The notes under the pieces are model-generated. The model was not told the DNA's origin. It saw only the letters and a program-made list of their open reading frames with translations, and ran no database searches. From NCBI GenBank assembly GCA_963971575.1, contig OZ020624.1, positions 16,275,249 through 16,339,248 on the forward strand: a DNA stretch of 64,000 bases, given 5' to 3'. Origin of the DNA: Liopterus haemorrhoidalis. Lineage: Eukaryota; Arthropoda; Insecta; Coleoptera; Dytiscidae. Every line of letters begins with the position of its first letter. Position 1 is the stretch's first letter. Made by a program: the position numbers and the translations under genes. This document shows, piece after piece, positions 1-9,416 of the stretch.

Positions 1-129
1 TTATGTACTTCTTAAACATGTTGCGCTTAATCAGTTTTCAAGTAAAACTTGAATTTTGAAAATTCAACTATTTCGTTGCTTTTTTCTGTCAATAATATCA
101 TAATTCTTGGTCAGAAACCAAAATTAGTG

Positions 130-258
130 TTATGTACTTCTTAAACATGTTGCGCTTAACCAGTTTTCATGTAAAACATGAATTTTGAAAATTCAACTAT
201 TTCGTTGCTATTTTGTGTCACTAACATCATAATTCTTGGTCAGAAACCAAAATAAGTG
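130..258. repeat. Class C unit
   Basis: Diagnostic bases are 41T/49A, 86G, 92C (GTGTCACTAAC), 96C, 102A and 125A. It normally follows B and precedes D. A subform with 32T (AACTAG) occurs at 1807, 5290, 11223, 13802 and 19219, only in the left 20 kb. The mosaic block has C units with 125T, followed by an A-type unit instead of D. Confidence 0.92.
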
Positions 259-387
259 TTATGTACTTCTTAAACATGTTGCGCTTAACCAGTTTTCAAG
301 TAAAACTTGAATTTTGAAAATTCAACTATTTCGTTGCTATTTTCTGTCAATAATATCATAATTCTTGGTCAGAAACCAAAATAAGTG
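259..387. repeat. Class D unit
   Basis: Class D is identical to E except for 125A (AAATAAGTG). It follows C. A subform with 58T (TTTTTAAAA) occurs four times, within 2968-3096 and at the matching places near 6.5, 15.0 and 20.4 kb. A second subform with 23C (GTTCCGC, which keeps the CpG) marks the right-hand region at 24786, 29041, 52258, 59738 and 62318. Confidence 0.9.
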
Positions 388-530
388 TTATGTACTTCTT
401 AAACATGTTGCGCTTAACCAGTTTTCAAGTAAAACTTGAATTTTGAAAATTCAACTATTTCGTTGCTATTTTCTGTCAATAATATCATAATTCTTGGTCA
501 GAAACCAAAATTAGTGTTATGTACTTCTTA

Positions 531-538
531 AACATGTT
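531..538. repeat. Dyad 3: AACATGTT palindrome (representative copy)
   Basis: A perfect 8-bp palindrome at unit positions 15-22 that I see in almost every unit. The 1-bp deletion in five H units removes an A beside it and leaves the palindrome intact. One unit (33404-33532) has lost it through a C-to-A change. Confidence 0.8.
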
Positions 539-552
539 GCGCTTAACCAGTT

Positions 553-569
553 TTCAAGTAAAACTTGAA
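553..569. repeat. Dyad 1: TTCAAGT-aaa-ACTTGAA (representative copy)
   Basis: At unit positions 37-53 there are perfect 7-bp inverted arms around a 3-nt centre. In catg-type classes (C, F, G, H) the arms become TTCATGT and ACATGAA, so 41A to 41T is matched by 49T to 49A and pairing is kept. The element could form a short hairpin or cruciform, or be a protein-binding dyad; the sequence does not say which. Class A (42A) and the B' deletion units break it. Confidence 0.85.
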
Positions 570-583
570 TTTTGAAAATTCAA
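565..583. repeat. Dyad 2: 19-bp palindrome TTGAATTTTGAAAATTCAA (representative copy)
   Basis: At unit positions 49-67 there are 9-bp arms around a single central base (58). In catg-type units position 49 is A and the arms shorten to 8 bp. It shares positions 49-53 with dyad 1, so the two cannot both extrude from the same strand at once. The D subform with 58T changes only the central base. Class A interrupts it at 54 and 65. Confidence 0.87.
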
Positions 584-586
584 CTA

Positions 587-594
587 TTTCGTTG
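587..594 (+). other. Conserved TTTCGTTG (left-half resemblance to a CENP-B box)
   Basis: Unit positions 71-78 read TTTCGTTG, the same as the left half of the mammalian CENP-B box (core nTTCGnnnnAnnCGGGn). The right half does not match: where A and CGGG are needed the unit has T and TTTC. The CpG is lost (TTTTGTTG) only in three related copies, near 24964, 29219 and 52436. I report it as a conserved motif, not as a CENP-B site. Confidence 0.3.
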
Positions 595-622
595 CTATTT
601 TCTGTCAATAATATCATAATTC

Positions 623-637
623 TTGGTCAGAAACCAA
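623..637. repeat. Dyad 4: TTGGT-cagaa-ACCAA (representative copy)
   Basis: At unit positions 107-121 there are 5-bp inverted arms around a 5-nt centre. The E* subform (121A to T) removes the outermost pair, and the TTTGTCAG subform (109T) breaks an inner pair. It is the weakest of the four dyads and could be chance in such AT-rich sequence. Confidence 0.6.
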
Positions 638-903
638 AATTAGTGTTATGTACTTCTTAAACATGTTGCGCTTAACCAGTTTTCATGTAAAACATGAATT
701 TTGAAAATTCAACTATTTCGTTGCTATTTTGTGTCATAAACATCATTATTCTTGGTCAGAAACCAAAATTAGTGTTATGTACTTCTTAAACATGTTGCGC
801 TTAACCAGTTTTCAAGTAAAACTTGAATTTTGAAAATTCAACTATTTCGTTGCTATTTTCTGTCAATAATATCATAATTCTTGGTCAGAAACCAAAATTA
901 GTG

Positions 904-1032
904 TTATGTACTTCTTAAACATGTTGCGCTTAACCAGTTTTCATATAAAACATGAAATTTGAAAATTACACTATTTCGTTGCTATTTTGTGTCATAAACA
1001 TCATTATTCTTGGTCAGAAACCAAAATAAGTG
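904..1032. repeat. Class A unit (most diverged class)
   Basis: Class A differs from baseline at 41T/49A, 42A, 54A, 65A/66C (TTCAAC becomes TTACAC), 86G, 92T, 93A, 96C, 102T and 125A. It usually follows E and precedes B, so it closes both the 9-mer and 5-mer cassettes. It is the one common class in which both central dyads are damaged: 42A mispairs in the first, and 54A and 65A break the second. An intermediate form (A2: 42A and 54A but baseline 65C/66A) is confined to the 37-48 kb mosaic block. Confidence 0.93.
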
Positions 1033-1161
1033 TTATGTACTTCTTAAACATGTTGCGCTTAATCAGTTTTCAAGTAAAACTTGAATTTTGAAAATTCAAC
1101 TATTTCGTTGCTTTTTTCTGTCAATAATATCATAATTCTTGGTCAGAAACCAAAATTAGTG
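1033..1161. repeat. Class B unit (opens each cassette)
   Basis: Class B carries 31T (CTTAATCAG) and 81T (GCTTTTTTCTG) on an otherwise E-like unit. It follows class A nearly everywhere and opens the 9-mer (before C) and the 5-mer (before H). I located about 58 B starts and used them to count unit register across the window. Four B units (B') carry an extra TG-to-A change that shortens them to 128 bp. Confidence 0.93.
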
Positions 1162-1290
1162 TTATGTACTTCTTAAACATGTTGCGCTTAACCAGTTTTC
1201 ATGTAAAACATGAATTTTGAAAATTCAACTATTTCGTTGCTATTTTCTCTCAATAATATCATAATTCTTGGTCAGAAACCAAAATTAGTG
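1162..1290. repeat. Class H unit
   Basis: Class H is F-like with 88C (TTTTCTCTCAATAAT). It almost always lies between B and G in the 5-mer cassette, or between E and G in the longer forms. Five H units (25667, 29922, 53268, 60748, 63327) carry a 1-bp deletion in the A-run at positions 14-16. Confidence 0.92.
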
Positions 1291-1419
1291 TTATGTACTT
1301 CTTAAACATGTTGCGCTTAACCAGTTTTCATGTAAAACATGAATTTTGAAAATTCAACTATTTCGTTGCTATTTTGTGTCATAAACATCATTATTCTTGG
1401 TCAGAAACCAAAATAAGTG
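1291..1419. repeat. Class G unit
   Basis: Diagnostic bases are 41T/49A, 86G, 92T, 93A, 96C, 102T (CATCATTATTC) and 125A. It follows F in the 9-mer and H in the 5-mer. Subforms: 125T (646-774, 4129-4257), AAATTAATG (3355-3483 and its copy near 6.9 kb), and 126C (AAATACGTG, six copies, near 10.2, 12.8, 18.2, 21.7, 25.9 and 49.1 kb). Confidence 0.92.
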
Positions 1420-2322
1420 TTATGTACTTCTTAAACATGTTGCGCTTAACCAGTTTTCAAGTAAAACTTGAATTTTGAAAATTCAACTATTTCGTTGCTA
1501 TTTTCTGTCAATAATATCATAATTCTTGGTCAGAAACCAAAATTAGTGTTATGTACTTCTTAAACATGTTGCGCTTAACCAGTTTTCATATAAAACATGA
1601 AATTTGAAAATTACACTATTTCGTTGCTATTTTGTGTCATAAACATCATTATTCTTGGTCAGAAACCAAAATAAGTGTTATGTACTTCTTAAACATGTTG
1701 CGCTTAATCAGTTTTCAAGTAAAACTTGAATTTTGAAAATTCAACTATTTCGTTGCTTTTTTCTGTCAATAATATCATAATTCTTGGTCAGAAACCAAAA
1801 TTAGTGTTATGTACTTCTTAAACATGTTGCGCTTAACTAGTTTTCATGTAAAACATGAATTTTGAAAATTCAACTATTTCGTTGCTATTTTGTGTCACTA
1901 ACATCATAATTCTTGGTCAGAAACCAAAATAAGTGTTATGTACTTCTTAAACATGTTGCGCTTAACCAGTTTTCAAGTAAAACTTGAATTTTGAAAATTC
2001 AACTATTTCGTTGCTATTTTCTGTCAATAATATCATAATTCTTGGTCAGAAACCAAAATAAGTGTTATGTACTTCTTAAACATGTTGCGCTTAACCAGTT
2101 TTCAAGTAAAACTTGAATTTTGAAAATTCAACTATTTCGTTGCTATTTTCTGTCAATAATATCATAATTCTTGGTCAGAAACCATAATTAGTGTTATGTA
2201 CTTCTTAAACATGTTGCGCTTAACCAGTTTTCAAGTAAAACTTGAATTTTGAAAATTCAACTATTTCGTTGCTATTTTCTGTCAATAATATCATAATTCT
2301 TGGTCAGAAACCAAAATTAGTG

Positions 2323-2451
2323 TTATGTACTTCTTAAACATGTTGCGCTTAACCAGTTTTCATGTAAAACATGAATTTTGAAAATTCAACTATTTCGTTG
2401 CTATTTTCTGTCAATAATATCATAATTCTTGGTCAGAAACCAAAATTAGTG
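2323..2451. repeat. Class F unit
   Basis: Class F has the CATGTaaaACATG form (41T/49A) on an E-like right half (86C, 88G, 92A, 125T). It sits between E and G in the 9-mer. It could be an old recombinant of a catg-type left half and an E right half; the sequence does not decide this. Confidence 0.9.
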
Positions 2452-3999
2452 TTATGTACTTCTTAAACATGTTGCGCTTAACCAGTTTTCATGTAAAACA
2501 TGAATTTTGAAAATTCAACTATTTCGTTGCTATTTTGTGTCATAAACATCATTATTCTTGGTCAGAAACCAAAATAAGTGTTATGTACTTCTTAAACATG
2601 TTGCGCTTAACCAGTTTTCAAGTAAAACTTGAATTTTGAAAATTCAACTATTTCGTTGCTATTTTCTGTCAATAATATCATAATTCTTGGTCAGAAACCA
2701 AAATTAGTGTTATGTACTTCTTAAACATGTTGCGCTTAACCAGTTTTCAAGTAAAACTTGAATTTTGAAAATTCAACTATTTCGTTGCTATTTTCTGTCA
2801 ATAATATCATAATTCTTGGTCAGAAACCAAAATTAGTGTTATGTACTTCTTAAACATGTTGCGCTTAACCAGTTTTCATGTAAAACATGAATTTTGAAAA
2901 TTCAACTATTTCGTTGCTATTTTGTGTCACTAACATCATAATTCTTGGTCAGAAACCAAAATAAGTGTTATGTACTTCTTAAACATGTTGCGCTTAACCA
3001 GTTTTCAAGTAAAACTTGAATTTTTAAAATTCAACTATTTCGTTGCTATTTTCTGTCAATAATATCATAATTCTTGGTCAGAAACCAAAATAAGTGTTAT
3101 GTACTTCTTAAACATGTTGCGCTTAACCAGTTTTCAAGTAAAACTTGAATTTTGAAAATTCAACTATTTCGTTGCTATTTTCTGTCAATAATATCATAAT
3201 TCTTGGTCAGAAACCAAAATTAGTGTTATGTACTTCTTAAACATGTTGCGCTTAACCAGTTTTCAAGTAAAACTTGAATTTTGAAAATTCAACTATTTCG
3301 TTGCTATTTTCTGTCAATAATATCATAATTCTTGGTCAGAAACCAAAATTAGTGTTATGTACTTCTTAAACATGTTGCGCTTAACCAGTTTTCATGTAAA
3401 ACATGAATTTTGAAAATTCAACTATTTCGTTGCTATTTTGTGTCATAAACATCATTATTCTTGGTCAGAAACCAAAATTAATGTTATGTACTTCTTAAAC
3501 ATGTTGCGCTTAACCAGTTTTCAAGTAAAACTTGAATTTTGAAAATTCAACTATTTCGTTGCTATTTTCTGTCAATAATATCATAATTCTTGGTCAGAAA
3601 CCAAAATTAGTGTTATGTACTTCTTAAACATGTTGCGCTTAACCAGTTTTCATATAAAACATGAAATTTGAAAATTACACTATTTCGTTGCTATTTTGTG
3701 TCATAAACATCATTATTCTTGGTCAGAAACCAAAATAAGTGTTATGTACTTCTTAAACATGTTGCGCTTAATCAGTTTTCAAGTAAAACTTGAATTTTGA
3801 AAATTCAACTATTTCGTTGCTTTTTTCTGTCAATAATATCATAATTCTTGGTCAGAAACCAAAATTAGTGTTATGTACTTCTTAAACATGTTGCGCTTAA
3901 CCAGTTTTCATGTAAAACATGAATTTTGAAAATTCAACTATTTCGTTGCTATTTTCTCTCAATAATATCATAATTCTTGGTCAGAAACCAAAATTAGTG

Positions 4000-6900
4000 T
4001 TATGTACTTCTTAAACATGTTGCGCTTAACCAGTTTTCAAGTAAAACTTGAATTTTGAAAATTCAACTATTTCGTTGCTATTTTCTGTCAATAATATCAT
4101 AATTCTTGGTCAGAAACCAAAATTAGTGTTATGTACTTCTTAAACATGTTGCGCTTAACCAGTTTTCATGTAAAACATGAATTTTGAAAATTCAACTATT
4201 TCGTTGCTATTTTGTGTCATAAACATCATTATTCTTGGTCAGAAACCAAAATTAGTGTTATGTACTTCTTAAACATGTTGCGCTTAACCAGTTTTCAAGT
4301 AAAACTTGAATTTTGAAAATTCAACTATTTCGTTGCTATTTTCTGTCAATAATATCATAATTCTTGGTCAGAAACCAAAATTAGTGTTATGTACTTCTTA
4401 AACATGTTGCGCTTAACCAGTTTTCATATAAAACATGAAATTTGAAAATTACACTATTTCGTTGCTATTTTGTGTCATAAACATCATTATTCTTGGTCAG
4501 AAACCAAAATAAGTGTTATGTACTTCTTAAACATGTTGCGCTTAATCAGTTTTCAAGTAAAACTTGAATTTTGAAAATTCAACTATTTCGTTGCTTTTTT
4601 CTGTCAATAATATCATAATTCTTGGTCAGAAACCAAAATTAGTGTTATGTACTTCTTAAACATGTTGCGCTTAACCAGTTTTCATGTAAAACATGAATTT
4701 TGAAAATTCAACTATTTCGTTGCTATTTTCTCTCAATAATATCATAATTCTTGGTCAGAAACCAAAATTAGTGTTATGTACTTCTTAAACATGTTGCGCT
4801 TAACCAGTTTTCATGTAAAACATGAATTTTGAAAATTCAACTATTTCGTTGCTATTTTGTGTCATAAACATCATTATTCTTGGTCAGAAACCAAAATAAG
4901 TGTTATGTACTTCTTAAACATGTTGCGCTTAACCAGTTTTCAAGTAAAACTTGAATTTTGAAAATTCAACTATTTCGTTGCTATTTTCTGTCAATAATAT
5001 CATAATTCTTGGTCAGAAACCAAAATTAGTGTTATGTACTTCTTAAACATGTTGCGCTTAACCAGTTTTCATATAAAACATGAAATTTGAAAATTACACT
5101 ATTTCGTTGCTATTTTGTGTCATAAACATCATTATTCTTGGTCAGAAACCAAAATAAGTGTTATGTACTTCTTAAACATGTTGCGCTTAATCAGTTTTCA
5201 AGTAAAACTTGAATTTTGAAAATTCAACTATTTCGTTGCTTTTTTCTGTCAATAATATCATAATTCTTGGTCAGAAACCAAAATTAGTGTTATGTACTTC
5301 TTAAACATGTTGCGCTTAACTAGTTTTCATGTAAAACATGAATTTTGAAAATTCAACTATTTCGTTGCTATTTTGTGTCACTAACATCATAATTCTTGGT
5401 CAGAAACCAAAATAAGTGTTATGTACTTCTTAAACATGTTGCGCTTAACCAGTTTTCAAGTAAAACTTGAATTTTGAAAATTCAACTATTTCGTTGCTAT
5501 TTTCTGTCAATAATATCATAATTCTTGGTCAGAAACCAAAATAAGTGTTATGTACTTCTTAAACATGTTGCGCTTAACCAGTTTTCAAGTAAAACTTGAA
5601 TTTTGAAAATTCAACTATTTCGTTGCTATTTTCTGTCAATAATATCATAATTCTTGGTCAGAAACCATAATTAGTGTTATGTACTTCTTAAACATGTTGC
5701 GCTTAACCAGTTTTCAAGTAAAACTTGAATTTTGAAAATTCAACTATTTCGTTGCTATTTTCTGTCAATAATATCATAATTCTTGGTCAGAAACCAAAAT
5801 TAGTGTTATGTACTTCTTAAACATGTTGCGCTTAACCAGTTTTCATGTAAAACATGAATTTTGAAAATTCAACTATTTCGTTGCTATTTTCTGTCAATAA
5901 TATCATAATTCTTGGTCAGAAACCAAAATTAGTGTTATGTACTTCTTAAACATGTTGCGCTTAACCAGTTTTCATGTAAAACATGAATTTTGAAAATTCA
6001 ACTATTTCGTTGCTATTTTGTGTCATAAACATCATTATTCTTGGTCAGAAACCAAAATAAGTGTTATGTACTTCTTAAACATGTTGCGCTTAACCAGTTT
6101 TCAAGTAAAACTTGAATTTTGAAAATTCAACTATTTCGTTGCTATTTTCTGTCAATAATATCATAATTCTTGGTCAGAAACCAAAATTAGTGTTATGTAC
6201 TTCTTAAACATGTTGCGCTTAACCAGTTTTCAAGTAAAACTTGAATTTTGAAAATTCAACTATTTCGTTGCTATTTTCTGTCAATAATATCATAATTCTT
6301 GGTCAGAAACCAAAATTAGTGTTATGTACTTCTTAAACATGTTGCGCTTAACCAGTTTTCATGTAAAACATGAATTTTGAAAATTCAACTATTTCGTTGC
6401 TATTTTGTGTCACTAACATCATAATTCTTGGTCAGAAACCAAAATAAGTGTTATGTACTTCTTAAACATGTTGCGCTTAACCAGTTTTCAAGTAAAACTT
6501 GAATTTTTAAAATTCAACTATTTCGTTGCTATTTTCTGTCAATAATATCATAATTCTTGGTCAGAAACCAAAATAAGTGTTATGTACTTCTTAAACATGT
6601 TGCGCTTAACCAGTTTTCAAGTAAAACTTGAATTTTGAAAATTCAACTATTTCGTTGCTATTTTCTGTCAATAATATCATAATTCTTGGTCAGAAACCAA
6701 AATTAGTGTTATGTACTTCTTAAACATGTTGCGCTTAACCAGTTTTCAAGTAAAACTTGAATTTTGAAAATTCAACTATTTCGTTGCTATTTTCTGTCAA
6801 TAATATCATAATTCTTGGTCAGAAACCAAAATTAGTGTTATGTACTTCTTAAACATGTTGCGCTTAACCAGTTTTCATGTAAAACATGAATTTTGAAAAT

Positions 6901-7482
6901 TCAACTATTTCGTTGCTATTTTGTGTCATAAACATCATTATTCTTGGTCAGAAACCAAAATTAATGTTATGTACTTCTTAAACATGTTGCGCTTAACCAG
7001 TTTTCAAGTAAAACTTGAATTTTGAAAATTCAACTATTTCGTTGCTATTTTCTGTCAATAATATCATAATTCTTGGTCAGAAACCAAAATTAGTGTTATG
7101 TACTTCTTAAACATGTTGCGCTTAACCAGTTTTCATATAAAACATGAAATTTGAAAATTACACTATTTCGTTGCTATTTTGTGTCATAAACATCATTATT
7201 CTTGGTCAGAAACCAAAATAAGTGTTATGTACTTCTTAAACATGTTGCGCTTAATCAGTTTTCAAGTAAAACTTGAATTTTGAAAATTCAACTATTTCGT
7301 TGCTTTTTTCTGTCAATAATATCATAATTCTTGGTCAGAAACCAAAATTAGTGTTATGTACTTCTTAAACATGTTGCGCTTAACCAGTTTTCATGTAAAA
7401 CATGAATTTTGAAAATTCAACTATTTCGTTGCTATTTTCTCTCAATAATATCATAATTCTTGGTCAGAAACCAAAATTAGTG
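4000..7482. repeat. 27-mer higher-order repeat, copy 2 (tandem)
   Basis: Units 32-58 repeat units 5-31 in the same class order, with all the private marks at +3483 bp (for example E* at 5668 and G ending AAATTAATG at about 6964). I saw no difference at the diagnostic positions. Unit 59 is G where a third copy would have E, so the tandem repeat ends there. Confidence 0.88.
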
Positions 7483-9288
7483 TTATGTACTTCTTAAACA
7501 TGTTGCGCTTAACCAGTTTTCATGTAAAACATGAATTTTGAAAATTCAACTATTTCGTTGCTATTTTGTGTCATAAACATCATTATTCTTGGTCAGAAAC
7601 CAAAATAAGTGTTATGTACTTCTTAAACATGTTGCGCTTAACCAGTTTTCAAGTAAAACTTGAATTTTGAAAATTCAACTATTTCGTTGCTATTTTCTGT
7701 CAATAATATCATAATTCTTGGTCAGAAACCAAAATTAGTGTTATGTACTTCTTAAACATGTTGCGCTTAACCAGTTTTCATATAAAACATGAAATTTGAA
7801 AATTACACTATTTCGTTGCTATTTTGTGTCATAAACATCATTATTCTTGGTCAGAAACCAAAATAAGTGTTATGTACTTCTTAAACATGTTGCGCTTAAT
7901 CAGTTTTCAAGTAAAACTTGAATTTTGAAAATTCAACTATTTCGTTGCTTTTTTCTGTCAATAATATCATAATTCTTGGTCAGAAACCAAAATTAGTGTT
8001 ATGTACTTCTTAAACATGTTGCGCTTAACCAGTTTTCATGTAAAACATGAATTTTGAAAATTCAACTATTTCGTTGCTATTTTGTGTCACTAACATCATA
8101 ATTCTTGGTCAGAAACCAAAATAAGTGTTATGTACTTCTTAAACATGTTGCGCTTAACCAGTTTTCAAGTAAAACTTGAATTTTGAAAATTCAACTATTT
8201 CGTTGCTATTTTCTGTCAATAATATCATAATTCTTGGTCAGAAACCAAAATAAGTGTTATGTACTTCTTAAACATGTTGCGCTTAACCAGTTTTCAAGTA
8301 AAACTTGAATTTTGAAAATTCAACTATTTCGTTGCTATTTTCTGTCAATAATATCATAATTCTTGGTCAGAAACCATAATTAGTGTTATGTACTTCTTAA
8401 ACATGTTGCGCTTAACCAGTTTTCAAGTAAAACTTGAATTTTGAAAATTCAACTATTTCGTTGCTATTTTCTGTCAATAATATCATAATTCTTGGTCAGA
8501 AACCAAAATTAGTGTTATGTACTTCTTAAACATGTTGCGCTTAACCAGTTTTCATGTAAAACATGAATTTTGAAAATTCAACTATTTCGTTGCTATTTTC
8601 TGTCAATAATATCATAATTCTTGGTCAGAAACCAAAATTAGTGTTATGTACTTCTTAAACATGTTGCGCTTAACCAGTTTTCATGTAAAACATGAATTTT
8701 GAAAATTCAACTATTTCGTTGCTATTTTGTGTCATAAACATCATTATTCTTGGTCAGAAACCAAAATAAGTGTTATGTACTTCTTAAACATGTTGCGCTT
8801 AACCAGTTTTCAAGTAAAACTTGAATTTTGAAAATTCAACTATTTCGTTGCTATTTTCTGTCAATAATATCATAATTCTTGGTCAGAAACCAAAATTAGT
8901 GTTATGTACTTCTTAAACATGTTGCGCTTAACCAGTTTTCAAGTAAAACTTGAATTTTGAAAATTCAACTATTTCGTTGCTATTTTCTGTCAATAATATC
9001 ATAATTCTTGGTCAGAAACCAAAATTAGTGTTATGTACTTCTTAAACATGTTGCGCTTAACCAGTTTTCATGTAAAACATGAATTTTGAAAATTCAACTA
9101 TTTCGTTGCTATTTTCTCTCAATAATATCATAATTCTTGGTCAGAAACCAAAATTAGTGTTATGTACTTCTTAAACATGTTGCGCTTAACCAGTTTTCAT
9201 GTAAAACATGAATTTTGAAAATTCAACTATTTCGTTGCTATTTTGTGTCATAAACATCATTATTCTTGGTCAGAAACCAAAATAAGTG
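7483..9288. repeat. Fourteen units between the 27-mers and the first marked 14-mer
   Basis: Units 59-72 run G E A B C D E* E F G E E H G. The stretch from B at 7870 matches the block starting at B 15866 (a shift of 62 units), including E* and the final E-H-G before a B' unit. There is no gene. Confidence 0.85.
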
Positions 9289-9416
9289 TTATGTACTTCT
9301 TAAACATGTTGCGCTTAATCAGTTTTCAAGTAAAACTAAATTTTGAAAATTCAACTATTTCGTTGCTTTTTTCTGTCAATAATATCATAATTCTTGGTCA
9401 GAAACCAAAATTAGTG
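9289..9416. repeat. B' unit, 128 bp (TG replaced by A), copy 1
   Basis: AAAACTTGAATTTT has become AAAACTAAATTTT (near 9337), a net 1-bp loss that destroys the right arm of dyad 1 and shortens dyad 2. The identical change recurs in the units at 11868, 17285 and 20767, so it arose once and was copied. Confidence 0.92.

Larger units (their letters stand above)
1..516. repeat. Four lead-in units B-C-D-E
   Basis: Units 1-4 are the first four members of a 9-mer cassette whose left part lies outside the window. Unit 5 onward belongs to the 27-mer that follows. There is no gene or non-satellite sequence here, so the left edge of the array is not reached. Confidence 0.9.
517..645. repeat. Reference unit, class E (baseline class)
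   Basis: Class E is the commonest unit and serves here as the coordinate reference (unit position 1 = base 517). Diagnostic bases are 31C, 41A/49T (CAAGTaaaACTTG), 81A, 86C, 88G, 92A, 102A, 125T. It has two CpGs, at unit positions 24/25 and 74/75. Its minor variants are useful markers: 121T (E*, nine copies, first at 2185), 109T (TTTGTCAG, first in 9781-9790), 42A (CAAATA, first near 24031) and 123C (near 23724, 27979 and 51196). Confidence 0.95.
517..3999. repeat. 27-mer higher-order repeat, copy 1
   Basis: Units 5-31 in order: E G E A B H G E A B C D E* E F G E E C D E E G E A B H. The block carries several private marks: G with 125T (unit 6), C with 32T (1807), E* (2185), D with 58T (unit 24) and G ending AAATTAATG (unit 27). 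All recur exactly 3483 bp (27 x 129) downstream. Units 28-31 (E A B H) do not match units 1-4, which sets the left boundary near 517. Confidence 0.88.

Noticed and set aside
531..538. AACATGTT as a transcription-factor operator or promoter element
   Set aside because: An 8-bp palindrome in AT-rich DNA is weak evidence, and there is no gene nearby for it to regulate.
587..603. Complete CENP-B box
   Set aside because: Only the left TTCG half matches. The required A and CGGG at the right are T and TTTC in the consensus.
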